Below, piece after piece: positions 29,480 through 37,809 of a stretch of DNA of 64,000 bases. Location: positions 1,251,243-1,315,242 of the forward strand of contig NZ_LT904908.1 of the NCBI RefSeq assembly GCF_900199705.1, read 5' to 3'. This stretch comes from Collinsella provencensis. GTDB lineage: Bacteria > Actinomycetota > Coriobacteriia > Coriobacteriales > Coriobacteriaceae. The first letter of the stretch is position 1; each line of letters starts with the position of its first letter. The notes beneath the pieces are model-generated. The model had not been told where the DNA came from. It ran no database searches and saw only the letters and a list, made by a program, of their open reading frames with translations. The translations under genes and the position numbers were made by a program.

Positions 29480-29541
29480 ATAATTATGTGATAGGTATCA
29501 CGAAATTATGTATAATTTTGTGATACCTATCACATAATTAT
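29480..29541 (+). promoter_or_regulatory. Promoter inside a perfect 22-bp inverted repeat carrying two CRP-like operators
   Basis: The arms 29480-29501 and 29520-29541 are exact inverse copies. Each holds a palindrome of the TGTGA-N6-TCACA type: TGTGATAGGTATCACG (29487-29502) and TGTGATACCTATCACA (29519-29534), centred 32 bp apart, about three helical turns. Between them is a perfect -10 TATAAT (29511-29516), with GTGATA at 29488-29493 as -35 after a 17-bp spacer. One site covers the -35 and the other the expected start point, an arrangement suited to repression of the ATPase gene at 29567. Confidence 0.75.
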
Positions 29542-29566
29542 TACCCATCTCTGGAGGTGGGATCTT

Positions 29567-30901
29567 ATGAAGCGCCAGGCCATTAACGATCTCATTTGTT
29601 GGAAAAATGCAGCGAATAGAAAACCCCTGTTGTTGCTTGGCGCACGCCAGATAGGGAAGACGTGGCTTTTGAAGGAGTTCGGGCGCACGCAATATCAAAA
29701 CGTCGTCCATATCGACTTTGAACGTCAAGAAGAGTATCGAGAGTTTTTCGCTACAACAAAAGACCCTGCGCGCATACTTCAAAACCTCTCGATAGCCTGC
29801 GGCATGCCAATTCAACCCGGAACAACACTGGTGATTTTTGACGAAATCCAAGAATGTCCGGCCGCGCTCACTGCGTTGAAATACTTTTGTGAGGACGCTC
29901 CCGAATACCACATTGCTGCAGCGGGTTCGTTGTTGGGAATCACACTTGCTCAAACCTCGTATCCCGTTGGAAAAGTCAATCTCATCAAGATGTATCCAAT
30001 GAACTTCCTGGAGTTCTTGGACGCTATAGGGGATGAGGCTCTTGCGGGTTATCTTGAAGAGCTTTCTGCGATTGAGCCGATTCCGGCGCCTTTATTCAAT
30101 CCGCTTGCGGAAAAGCTAAAGCTTTATCTGATTACCGGCGGGATGCCCGAATCTGTAGCTACATGGGTTGATACGCGAAGCACCAGCGAAGTTCAACGGG
30201 TGCTCGAGGAGCTGACCATGCTCTACGAGTTCGACTTTCATAAGCACGCACAAACGAGCCAAGTGCCCAAGATTGATCTCATTTGGCGGTCCATCCCCTC
30301 GCAGCTCGCGCGTGAAAACAAGAAGTTTCTTTACTCGCTTGTTCGTACGGGAGCGCGGGCTAGGGAGTACGAAGATGCAGTTCAATGGATTGTTGAGGCA
30401 AACGTGCTCCACAAGATACCGCGCTCGACCGGCCCCGATATTCCCCAGGCAGCATATGATGAGGTCTCTGCGTTCAAACTTTACCTTCTCGATGCGGGAA
30501 TGCTGCGCCGTCATGCGGGTCTTGCACCGTCTGCTTTTTCGGAAGGCGATCGCCTGTTTACCGAGTTCAAAGGTGCGCTTACCGAGAATTATGTGCTGCA
30601 AGAACTCGTTTCATCGCATGAGGGGATACCGCGCTACTGGGCTATTGATAACCCTCGTTATGAGGTGGACTTCCTTGTTCAGCATGAAAATGAGATTGTG
30701 CCAATTGAGGTCAAGGCGGGCGAGAACGTTCGTGCGCGAAGCTTGAAAAAGTACCGCGAACGCTATGCGGATAGAACGCCGATTGCCGTGAGGCTTTCGA
30801 TGCGCAATCTGTCGTTTGACGATGGCGTGCTCAACATTCCGCTATTTTTAGCCGGGCAAACACACCGCCTCATTGATGTGGCGATGCAGATGAAGAAGTG
30901 A
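29567..30901 (+). CDS. AAA-family ATPase with DUF4143 C-terminal domain
   Basis: This 444-residue protein has Walker A GARQIGKT (25-32), Walker B TLVIFDEIQ (about 87-95) and a C-terminal DUF4143 region with the nuclease-like pair EVDFLV and PIEVKAG (about 366-384), where D and E-x-K match PD-(D/E)XK spacing. Members are widespread orphans in gut bacteria; a defence or mobile-element role has been suggested but is not established. The start ATG 29567 follows GGAGGTG. Codon use is more AT-rich than the neighbours (many AAA, GAA, CAA), suggesting transfer. It has its own tightly arranged promoter/operator upstream. Confidence 0.88.
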   Translation: MKRQAINDLICWKNAANRKPLLLLGARQIGKTWLLKEFGRTQYQNVVHIDFERQEEYREFFATTKDPARILQNLSIACGMPIQPGTTLVIFDEIQECPAALTALKYFCEDAPEYHIAAAGSLLGITLAQTSYPVGKVNLIKMYPMNFLEFLDAIGDEALAGYLEELSAIEPIPAPLFNPLAEKLKLYLITGGMPESVATWVDTRSTSEVQRVLEELTMLYEFDFHKHAQTSQVPKIDLIWRSIPSQLARENKKFLYSLVRTGARAREYEDAVQWIVEANVLHKIPRSTGPDIPQAAYDEVSAFKLYLLDAGMLRRHAGLAPSAFSEGDRLFTEFKGALTENYVLQELVSSHEGIPRYWAIDNPRYEVDFLVQHENEIVPIEVKAGENVRARSLKKYRERYADRTPIAVRLSMRNLSFDDGVLNIPLFLAGQTHRLIDVAMQMKK

Positions 30902-31052
30902 GGCAATGCTCGCATGAGCCAGAATGCGCACGTTGTCGTCGATTGTGATATTGCCGAGGTGGAGTAAGGTATCGTTTGCGTGGGCCGGGATGCTCCTTGC
31001 CATCGGCGGTGACGCCTGTGGTGAATTGCGTTTTATGCAATCCGCGCTTAAA

Positions 31053-31093
31053 CGGGCCGGCAAAGGCTTTCAAGCCGGTGCCAGCCCGTTTTT
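31053..31093 (+). terminator. Forked Rho-independent terminator, near copy of the one at 29141
   Basis: CGGGCCGGC (from 31053) pairs with the GCCAGCCCG side, followed by TTTTT (31089-31093). The inner part AAAGGCTTTCAAGC and GGTGCCA is shared with 29141-29181, while arm bases differ in a mostly compensated way. It ends the DUF4143 ATPase transcript on the plus strand. Confidence 0.8.
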
Positions 31094-31180
31094 GCGTTTT
31101 GTTTTGCGGGGTGTCATCTGTTCGAGTTTATTCGACACATATTTTGTCTTATCGCCCCGCCGCAATAAGCCCAACGTGCC

Positions 31181-31324
31181 TTAATGGCATCCGCGACAGT
31201 TCACGCAATTGCCGTCACATTTACGGCTTCCTGCATGTGACTTGCGCAGCAAGCGAATAGCCAGAGCAACTACAACGCCAAGCACGGCAATTACGACAAC
31301 GTCTCCCAACATAATGGGCATCAT
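31181..31324 (-). CDS. FeoB-associated Cys-rich membrane protein (47 aa)
   Basis: This small gene directly follows feoB on the minus strand, 21 bases after its stop. The 47-residue product has one membrane helix (about residues 5-25, rich in V, A and L), a basic RLLRKSH turn, and a C-terminal Cys cluster CDGNCVNCRGC (C36, C40, C43, C46), the layout of the FeoB-associated Cys-rich family. AAGGAAG lies nine bases before the first ATG (31324); a second ATG at 31321 is possible. It may bind or hand on Fe2+ at the membrane, but the function of this family is not settled. Confidence 0.85.
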   Translation of the reverse strand: MMPIMLGDVVVIAVLGVVVALAIRLLRKSHAGSRKCDGNCVNCRGCH

Positions 31325-31345
31325 ACGAGTACACTTCCTTCCAAT

Positions 31346-33556
31346 TTACTGGGATACGGCGGCAACGGAGGTTAGGCTATGATGCTCGGTTTCACCTTGG
31401 TATCCCTTGCGGAACAGCAGGTAGATGATGCCGGCTAGCAGAGCAATCGCGACGATGGTGCCGATGCCGAAGATCGCTTCACCCGTGAACAGGCCGCCGA
31501 TCTGGAAAACGATTAGGGACACCACGTAGGCAAAGCCGCACATGTATCCAATCGCGCCCAAGGTCCACTTGGTGTTGTTCATCTCGCGCTTGATGGCACC
31601 CATGGCGGCGAAGCACGGCGCGCACAGCAGATTGAAAATCATGAACGAATATGCGGCAACAGCTCCAAAATCAGCACCAATAGCTGCATAAATGCCAGAA
31701 GCGTCTTCCATCAGGTCCGCCTCGCCTGCGTAGCTGTACAGCACGCCGAAGGTGTTGACGACCTCCTCCTTGGCAATCAAGCCGGTAATGGTTGCCACGG
31801 TGGCTTTCCAGGCCATGTTTCCCACCCAGCCAATCGGGGCGAAAATCCAGGCAATGCTGCTGCCAATGGCGGCGAGCAGGGAGTCGTTGTTGTCCTCGAC
31901 CGCTTGGAACACGCCGTCCACAAAGCCGTAACCTTGGAGGAACCACAAAATGATCGAGCTCAGCAGGATGATGGTGCCAGCGCGCTTAATAAAGGACCAG
32001 CCGCGTTCCCACGTGGCGCGCAAAACGTTGCCAGCCGACGGCGCATGATGGGCTGGCAGTTCCATAACAAAGGGGGCGGGTTCACCGGCGAAGAACTTGA
32101 ACTTTTTGAGCATGATGCCGGAGATTACCACCGCCGCGATACCGATGAAGAACGCGGAGACGGCAACCAGCGCAGAACCGCCGAACACAGCGCCCGCAAA
32201 CAAGCCGATGATGGGCATCTTAGCGCCGCAGGGGATGAATCCGGTGGTCATGATGGTCATTTTGCGGTCGCGGTCCTGCTCGATGGTGCGCGACGCCATA
32301 ATGCCGGGAACACCGCAGCCCGTGGCGACGAGCATGGGGATGAAGCTCTTGCCAGACAGACCGAAGCGACGGAAGATGCGGTCCATGATGAAGGCGACGC
32401 GTGCCATGTAACCCACATCTTCAAGGATGGCGAGCAGCAAAAACAGCACGAGCATCTGGGGCACAAAGCCCAGCACAGCGCCTACACCGGCTACGATGCC
32501 GTCTTGGATGAGGCCGTAGAGCCAGCCGCTCACGCCCATCGAGGTGAGTATATTGTCAACGAACCCGGGGACTATCTCACCAAACAACACGTCGTTTGCC
32601 CAATCGGTGCCAAAAGTTCCAATGCCCACACCTCCATCCGCAATGGACGTGCCCATGGAGATGGCGTAGATGCAAAACATGATGACAGCGAAAATCGGCA
32701 GGGCGAGGATGCGGTTGGTCACTACACGGTCGATCTTGTCGGAAACGGAAAGGCTGCCCTTGACGGCCTTTTTGCGTACGGCTTTGGATACTACAGTGCT
32801 GATGTAGGAATAGCGTTGGTTGGTGATGATGCTTTCGGCGTCGTCGTCCAGCTCCTTCTCGCAGTCGGCAATGTGCTGTTCCAAGTGGGCGAGGAGGCTC
32901 TCGGAAAGGTTCAGCTCCTCCAGAACTTTCTCATCGCGCTCGAAGATCTTGATGGCATACCAGCGAAGATAGCCTTTTGCCACCTTGTCTTGAATGGATT
33001 CCTCGATGTGCGCCAGCGCGTGTTCGACGCTACCGGTGAATACATGGGGCAGTTCGCCGGCGTGATGGCTCTGCGCTATGGCAATGGTGCGCTCGGCGGC
33101 TTCGGTGCCACCCTCGCCCTTGAGGGCGCTCATTTCAACAACTTCGCAGCCCAGGGCCTCGCCTAGTTTGGCTAAGTCGATGACATCGCCATTCTTGCGC
33201 ACCAGGTCGATCATGTTCACGGCCACCACCACGGGCAGCCCAAGCTCAATCAACTGCGTGGTGAGGTACAGGTTGCGCTCGATGTTGGTGCCGTCCACGA
33301 TATTGAGGATGGCATCAGGCTGCTCGTTTACCAGGTAGCTGCGGGCTACGACCTCTTCGAGCGTGTAAGGGGAGAGGGAGTAGATGCCGGGCAAGTCTTG
33401 GATGACCACGTCTTTGTGCCCCTTGAGCTTGCCCTCCTTCTTCTCAACGGTGACCCCGGGCCAGTTTCCCACGTACTGGGCAGAGCCGGTCAGGGCATTG
33501 AACAGGGTGGTTTTGCCACAGTTCGGATTGCCTGCCAGGGCGATTTTGAGGTCCAT
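31346..33556 (-). CDS. feoB: Ferrous iron transport protein B
   Basis: This 736-residue protein has an N-terminal G domain: G1 GNPNCGKTT (about 9-17), G3 DLPGIYSLSPYT, and NMIDLV as G4. The helical spacer follows, and then the membrane part with Gate motifs and VATGCGVPGIMASRT, typical of FeoB. It drives GTP-linked Fe2+ uptake under anaerobic conditions. The start MDLKIALAG (33556) has AAGGAG eight bases upstream; an ATG six codons earlier overlaps that ribosome site. It lies after two feoA genes in the same direction. Confidence 0.97.
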   Translation of the reverse strand: MDLKIALAGNPNCGKTTLFNALTGSAQYVGNWPGVTVEKKEGKLKGHKDVVIQDLPGIYSLSPYTLEEVVARSYLVNEQPDAILNIVDGTNIERNLYLTTQLIELGLPVVVAVNMIDLVRKNGDVIDLAKLGEALGCEVVEMSALKGEGGTEAAERTIAIAQSHHAGELPHVFTGSVEHALAHIEESIQDKVAKGYLRWYAIKIFERDEKVLEELNLSESLLAHLEQHIADCEKELDDDAESIITNQRYSYISTVVSKAVRKKAVKGSLSVSDKIDRVVTNRILALPIFAVIMFCIYAISMGTSIADGGVGIGTFGTDWANDVLFGEIVPGFVDNILTSMGVSGWLYGLIQDGIVAGVGAVLGFVPQMLVLFLLLAILEDVGYMARVAFIMDRIFRRFGLSGKSFIPMLVATGCGVPGIMASRTIEQDRDRKMTIMTTGFIPCGAKMPIIGLFAGAVFGGSALVAVSAFFIGIAAVVISGIMLKKFKFFAGEPAPFVMELPAHHAPSAGNVLRATWERGWSFIKRAGTIILLSSIILWFLQGYGFVDGVFQAVEDNNDSLLAAIGSSIAWIFAPIGWVGNMAWKATVATITGLIAKEEVVNTFGVLYSYAGEADLMEDASGIYAAIGADFGAVAAYSFMIFNLLCAPCFAAMGAIKREMNNTKWTLGAIGYMCGFAYVVSLIVFQIGGLFTGEAIFGIGTIVAIALLAGIIYLLFRKGYQGETEHHSLTSVAAVSQ

Positions 33557-33861
33557 CGAAAATGCTCCTTTCAAATGTTTGCTTTGGGTAACTTACGTTG
33601 CAATAATTTTGCGGCCTTACGCCGCTACAAATGACAAGCCATATGTCGAAGAAACTTGAGAGAGAATGAGTTGTCCGAATTTGATCGGATGCGCCGCCCG
33701 AATGCGTGCCCGAACCTGCCGGGGGGCCTGTTCCTTCTGTGCGTGTGAGCATTTACACGCAAACGGAATTTCAAGCGAATAACCGTCGCGCCTTGCCGCT
33801 AGTAGCTCCTGGGCAATCGCGCCTTGTCGGCAGTGGCACTCTGGTCGTCGATCTCCGCAGG
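33557..33861. other. Gap between feoA and feoB
   Basis: I see no convincing gene on either strand in these 305 bases; the short frames lack ribosome sites. It holds the feoB ribosome site at the 33557 side. feoB may have its own promoter here or be read through from feoA. Confidence 0.4.
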
Positions 33862-34083
33862 CTACTTGACCTCGACCATCTCTGCATCGCCTTTGCGAAC
33901 AGACAGCTCATAGCCCCTGACGTTTAACTCCATGGGATCGCCTAAGGGAGCGACCTTACGCACGAAGATCTCGACGCCTTTGGTGATGCCCATGTCCATG
34001 ATGCGGCGCTTTACCGGACCATAGCCGTGGAGGCGTGTCACCGTTACCGTTTGTCCGACTTGTACATCCTTCAGTGTTTTCAT
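33862..34083 (-). CDS. feoA: FeoA-domain protein (second of the pair)
   Basis: This 73-residue protein is a single SH3-like FeoA domain: VGQTVTVTRLHG, RRIMDMGITKGVEI and PMELNVRGYELSVRKGDAEMVEV. FeoA helps FeoB-dependent Fe2+ uptake. It begins 21 bases after the stop of the upstream feoA paralogue. Two single-domain FeoA genes before feoB are common in gut anaerobes. Confidence 0.93.
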   Translation of the reverse strand: MKTLKDVQVGQTVTVTRLHGYGPVKRRIMDMGITKGVEIFVRKVAPLGDPMELNVRGYELSVRKGDAEMVEVK

Positions 34084-34104
34084 GTTCCTGCCCTTCTTGC
34101 TGTT

Positions 34105-34317
34105 TTAGACAAAAATCCGATGAGCCATGGTCTTATCAAGTGCGATACGGCTGTCCCTGACTTGAACGATGAGGTTGCCTGCAAGTTCGCTGACCACCGT
34201 TACATCGGTATCCACCACAAAACCCAGTTCGGCCAGGTGTTGGCGCACTTCGTCTCTGCCCGAAATCCTGCGAATCGTTGCGGTTTCCCCAACTTTTGCC
34301 CTGGTCAATGGCATCAT
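34105..34317 (-). CDS. feoA: FeoA-domain protein (first of the pair)
   Basis: This 70-residue FeoA domain protein has MMPLTRAKVGETATIRR, HLAELGFVVDTDVTVV and GNLIVQVRDSRIALDKTMAHRI. AGGAGG lies just upstream. It is the promoter-proximal gene of the feo cluster and differs in sequence from the second FeoA, so they probably form a non-redundant pair. Confidence 0.93.
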   Translation of the reverse strand: MMPLTRAKVGETATIRRISGRDEVRQHLAELGFVVDTDVTVVSELAGNLIVQVRDSRIALDKTMAHRIFV

Positions 34318-34337
34318 TACGCCCTCCTATCCCCTAA

Positions 34338-34433
34338 AGTTAGACACAGTTAACTAAAGCGATATTTTGCTCTATCGCCATGTGTTGTCAACCTAAAATA
34401 GGGGATTGACCAAAAAGTTAAATGTAGGTAACT
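34338..34433 (-). promoter_or_regulatory. feo promoter with two AGTTA-N8-TAACT palindromes
   Basis: Two sites share the form AGTTA-N8-TAACT: 34338-34355 and 34416-34433. On the minus strand, TTGACA (34386-34391 in plus coordinates) lies between them as a -35, with an AT-rich -10 region near 34363-34369. One site is therefore upstream of the promoter and the other near the start point. A metal-sensing repressor of the DtxR or Fur class is the likely binder; the sequence fits neither textbook consensus well. Confidence 0.6.
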
Positions 34434-34540
34434 CCTGAAACAAGCAAAATAACTCATGAAACGAGCTAAAGGGGCAACCTCACAGAGAAGCTGAACTAAG
34501 GGGGGCATCCGTCTAACCAGACGCCGCATTCCGCCCCCCG

Positions 34541-34738
34541 CTGTTATCTATGGTTCTTTGCAGCTCCCCATATAAACCGTCACAGTACGCGGGGTGATGT
34601 CGCTTCATGAGTTGCCTGTTGCCTATGGTTCTTTCCGCCATTCCCTATGATAATTTGCACCATAGGGCTCTGAAAGTGCAGGAAACCATAGGCAACGGCG
34701 CGGTGCCATAGGCAACGGCGCGGTGCCATAGGTAACAG
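34541..34738. repeat. CCATAGG 20-bp repeat cluster (copy 2)
   Basis: CCATAGGCAACGG starts at 34686 and 34706, and CCATAGGTAACAG at 34726, again an exact 20-bp period. Inverted units occur at 34541-34553 and 34619-34628. The bases just before the array, CTCTGAAAGTGCAGGAAA, match CTCTCAAAGTGCAGAAAA in copy 1 (from 16927). It sits between feo and the LuxR gene with no coding sequence. Confidence 0.85.
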
Positions 34739-34869
34739 GAGCAAACCGTGCTCTGTCGATGTAAAACGTCCGCCCGGCCAGCGTCAGCGCGCTTTTGTGT
34801 TGGCAAGTAAAGCGTGCAGAACGTAGAACCTTTGCATAAAGCACCTGCCTCGCAAAGAGATGCCTGCCC

Positions 34870-34950
34870 CTCATGAGTTTGGGCTATTTTTACGCATTTC
34901 GACCCGATTTTTTGTCTTGAAATACGTAAAAACAGCCCCAGATTCAAGGG
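34870..34950. repeat. Palindromic element B2
   Basis: GGGCTATTTTTACGCAT on the left pairs with TACGTAAAAACAGCCC on the right, with a few G-U or mismatched pairs. The centre CATTTCGACCCGATTTTTT is shared with element B1 near 29331-29347. The rest of 34951-35090 is GC-rich, contains a short direct repeat (GCGCTGGACTGCAGGGCACC twice) and shows no gene. Confidence 0.65.
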
Positions 34951-35090
34951 TGCGCGCCGGACCGCTGGGTGTCCGATTGCGTAAGTGCGCGCTGGACTGC
35001 AGGGCACCCGATGGCGTGAGTGCGCGCTGGACTGCAGGGCACCCGATGGCGTACGCGCCCGATCGCAGAGCGCTCGGCGTACGTGTGCGC

Positions 35091-36056
35091 CTAGCTCTGC
35101 CAGAAGCGTAGGACGAGGGTCTCGCGTGAGGTCTGGCCGGTCTTTTTCATGATGTTATGCACATGGGTTTTAACCGTGCCTACAGCCAGGAAGAGTTCAT
35201 TGGCGATCTCCTGATTACTCCTGCCAGCAATAACGAGGTGAAGCACCTCGCACTCGCGCTCAGAGAGCTTGTAGGTTTGGCGGAACATGGGCATGACCTC
35301 GTCGATATGAATATCGAGGTCACGCACATCATCCTGCACAGGCGCTTCTTTGATGCGAATGGAGAGCACGCGGTACGCCTGCTTAACCAAAATCACGGTG
35401 AAGAAGCACACCAGGATATTCTCCGAGAAATTGCGTTCGGACAGATAAAGCGGTAGCCAGTCGGGATGGGTGCTCATGGGCGCTATGAGGATGATGTACG
35501 TGTCTTCAAGCAAGATGCAGGTAGATAGCAGGGCGGAAACGATAAGCACCGTTTTGACCTTGTAGAGACGCGTGCGGTACTGCTCATCGGTGGAATGAAT
35601 GTAGGACCACAGGCAATATCCATAGACATAGAAGGAGAAAGCCTGACGGGCCGTGTAATAAGCCCACTGCTGCCATGCACCCTCGGGGATGCAAATGAGC
35701 GTCAGTGCGCTTACCACGCTAAAAGCAATGACAGGGATAATAAACAGTTGCTTGGAATGCTTATCGAGGAATGTCAATGCAACTGCCCAGATGCTTGCCT
35801 GCAAGATGGTCGCGACTGCGGTTCGAGTTACCGGAGAGTTGATGGCGTAATACTCTGCAGCGGGGAAGGCGATGTTCTGCGAGATGTACTCGAAAAAGAA
35901 AATCTCGATGATCTCCAAGGCGTAGCACAGAAAAGCAATGCCACTATATATAAAGACACGTCGACGCGAGGAGGCGTAGGCGGCGGCCGAGAGAACAACG
36001 CTCACAATACAGACGATCAAAATCGACAAGGTATAGAAAAAGAAGACCGTATTCAT
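35091..36056 (-). CDS. Membrane-anchored LuxR-family transcriptional regulator 1
   Basis: This 321-residue protein has about seven N-terminal membrane helices (residues 1-235) and a C-terminal GerE/LuxR HTH (about 258-315): LSERECEVLHLVIAGRSNQEIANELFLAVGTVKTH. Such fused sensor-regulators are frequent in Coriobacteriia and probably sense a membrane or small-molecule signal. The start MNTVFFFY (36056) has a G-rich ribosome site. It is divergent from the agmatine pathway operon at 36628, the obvious target. It is a paralogue of the protein at 43141. Confidence 0.88.
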   Translation of the reverse strand: MNTVFFFYTLSILIVCIVSVVLSAAAYASSRRRVFIYSGIAFLCYALEIIEIFFFEYISQNIAFPAAEYYAINSPVTRTAVATILQASIWAVALTFLDKHSKQLFIIPVIAFSVVSALTLICIPEGAWQQWAYYTARQAFSFYVYGYCLWSYIHSTDEQYRTRLYKVKTVLIVSALLSTCILLEDTYIILIAPMSTHPDWLPLYLSERNFSENILVCFFTVILVKQAYRVLSIRIKEAPVQDDVRDLDIHIDEVMPMFRQTYKLSERECEVLHLVIAGRSNQEIANELFLAVGTVKTHVHNIMKKTGQTSRETLVLRFWQS

Positions 36057-36627
36057 AAACCAACCCCCTTTCACCCCAGTAAACCACGGTTGACCCTCAA
36101 TAATACAGGTCAATGAATCGCAGTGCGTCCACAGGTTTAGTCAAAAGCATACCACGGCGCATTTGATACGTGCATGTCCTCACCGTCGTGTCATGACTAT
36201 CTGCTGGGTTTATTGCAGTTTAGAACTTAAACCAAATGTTCATTTGACCCGAAAAAAGATAAAACCAGTTGCGACAGGGGATTATTCGGCTAACTGTTTT
36301 TCGAAAAAAATCTCGATCGTCAAACGGCGTTTTTACCGGTAAACGGTAGGTAGAAATTGAGCGTTTACAGCACGATAAATGACTTACCTGCGGATTTATC
36401 TTTTCTCAACCCAGGGTTTATTTGGGATGTAAATCTATAAGCGGGTAATAAGCCTCTATAAACTTCCCCTTTCGATTGCTCGCACCGAAGATTAAATCAG
36501 CGACGGGGCCGGTGGGCGTCAAGCAGGATCGAACAGACCGCATGAACATCCGCCGATCGCGTTGCACGGTTGGTAAATAGCTTCGGCTAAGGGGGCCGGG
36601 GCATCCTTAACACAAGGAGGCAATGTA
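36057..36627. promoter_or_regulatory. Divergent control region between LuxR 1 and the agmatine operon
   Basis: This is a long AT-rich non-coding region. It contains the perfect palindrome TTTACCGGTAAA (36332-36343) running into CGGTAAACGGTAG (36337-36349), a 13-mer repeated exactly at 44245-44257 near the second membrane LuxR gene. The ribosome site AAGGAGG (36614-36620) serves the gene at 36628. The promoter itself is not clear by eye. Confidence 0.5.
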
Positions 36628-37704
36628 ATGGTAAAGGACTGGATCGACACTAACGATTTCACTAAGGAAGAGATCCTGGCTATCGAGGACCTCGGTCTTG
36701 CCATGAAGAAGGCCATCAAGGTTGACGGTTATTATCCGCACCTCCAGCGCAACAAGACCCTGGGCATGATCTTCCAGCAGGTCTCCACCCGTACCCGTCT
36801 CTCCTTCGAGACCGCTATGACCGACCTCGGCGGCCACGCTCAGTTCTACGGCCCCGGCTCCATCCAGCTCGGTGGTCACGAGTCCCTCGGCGACACCGCT
36901 CGCGTTATGGGCTCCCTGCTCGACATCATGATGGCTCGCGTTGACCGTCACAAGGACGTCGTCGGCCTCGCTGCTGGCTCCGCTGTGCCCGTGATCAACG
37001 GCATGTCTGAGTACAACCATCCCACCCAGGAGATGGGCGACCTCATGACCATGATCGAGAACCTCCCCGAGGGCAAGAAGATCGAGGACTGCACCCTTGC
37101 ATTCATCGGCGACGCTACTCAGGTCTGCGTCTCCCTCATGTTCATCTGCTCCAAGGTCGGCATGAACTTCGTGCAGTTCGGCCCCAAGGGTCACCAGATC
37201 TCCGACGGCGCTCTGCATGTTGGCACCCCCGAGGAGCGCGCTGAGTTCGGCAAGCAGCTCATGGCCGTTGCCGAGAAGAACTGCGCCGAGTCCGGCGCTA
37301 CCGTCGTCATCTCCGACGACATCGAGTGCATCAAGGGCGCTGACTTCATCTACACCGACGTGTGGTATGGCCTGTATGATGAGGAAGTCTCCGGCGAGAA
37401 CTACATGGACGTCTTCTATCCCAAGTATCAGGTCACCATGGACCTCATGAACTTCGCCGGCCCGAACTCCAAGTTCATGCACTGCCTGCCCGCTACCCGC
37501 AACGAGGAAGTCACCGACGAGGTCATGGACGATCCCGAGCGCTCCCTCTGCTGGGTCGAGGCCGAGAATCGCAAGCACTCCATCCGTGCTCTGCTTGCCG
37601 CCCTTGGCGCCCGCACCCCGCTCAACGACGAGGACGTCGAGTACTCCGCCAAGGCTGAGCTCCACGCTGCCCTCGACAAGATCAACGAGCTCCAGGGCCG
37701 TTAA
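36628..37704 (+). CDS. ptcA: Putrescine carbamoyltransferase
   Basis: This 358-residue carbamoyltransferase has the carbamoyl-phosphate loop [12 protein letters not shown] (about 53), HPTQE, and [15 protein letters not shown]. By recall it follows Enterococcus putrescine carbamoyltransferase along its length: KNKSLGMIFQQ-like, [40 protein letters not shown]. The enzyme converts N-carbamoylputrescine and phosphate to putrescine and carbamoyl phosphate. It is followed by an agmatine/putrescine-type antiporter and agmatine deiminase, which supports this over ornithine carbamoyltransferase; a separate ornithine enzyme is encoded at 52521. The ribosome site is strong and codons are highly biased. 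Confidence 0.93.
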   Translation: MVKDWIDTNDFTKEEILAIEDLGLAMKKAIKVDGYYPHLQRNKTLGMIFQQVSTRTRLSFETAMTDLGGHAQFYGPGSIQLGGHESLGDTARVMGSLLDIMMARVDRHKDVVGLAAGSAVPVINGMSEYNHPTQEMGDLMTMIENLPEGKKIEDCTLAFIGDATQVCVSLMFICSKVGMNFVQFGPKGHQISDGALHVGTPEERAEFGKQLMAVAEKNCAESGATVVISDDIECIKGADFIYTDVWYGLYDEEVSGENYMDVFYPKYQVTMDLMNFAGPNSKFMHCLPATRNEEVTDEVMDDPERSLCWVEAENRKHSIRALLAALGARTPLNDEDVEYSAKAELHAALDKINELQGR

Positions 37705-37737
37705 TCTTCCTTTAGGACGTAAACCCGTCCTCTCTTC

Positions 37738-37775
37738 ACGTGGGCGGCGGATAGCTCGTCTCCTGCCGCCCACGT
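37738..37775 (+). terminator. Hairpin between ptcA and the antiporter gene
   Basis: ACGTGGGCGGC (37738-37748) pairs with GCCGCCCACGT (37765-37775), followed by the T-rich TTCTTTC. It may partly terminate after ptcA, making it the most expressed gene, or protect the mRNA end. Confidence 0.65.
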
Positions 37776-37809
37776 TTCTTTCGCTGCCTGACTGAGCAAA
37801 GGAACAAAC

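Noticed and set aside
29480-29541. Terminator for the upstream gene
   Set aside because: The palindrome has no T-run after it, contains a consensus -10, and the true terminator of the upstream gene is at 29141-29181.
31904-33166. A 420-codon open frame antisense to feoB
   Set aside because: Composition is His/Gly/Asp-rich with no family match, while feoB on the minus strand has all its motifs.
36628-37704. A second ornithine carbamoyltransferase
   Set aside because: The sequence follows putrescine carbamoyltransferase and is clustered with agmatine deiminase; the ornithine enzyme is separate at 52521-53528.
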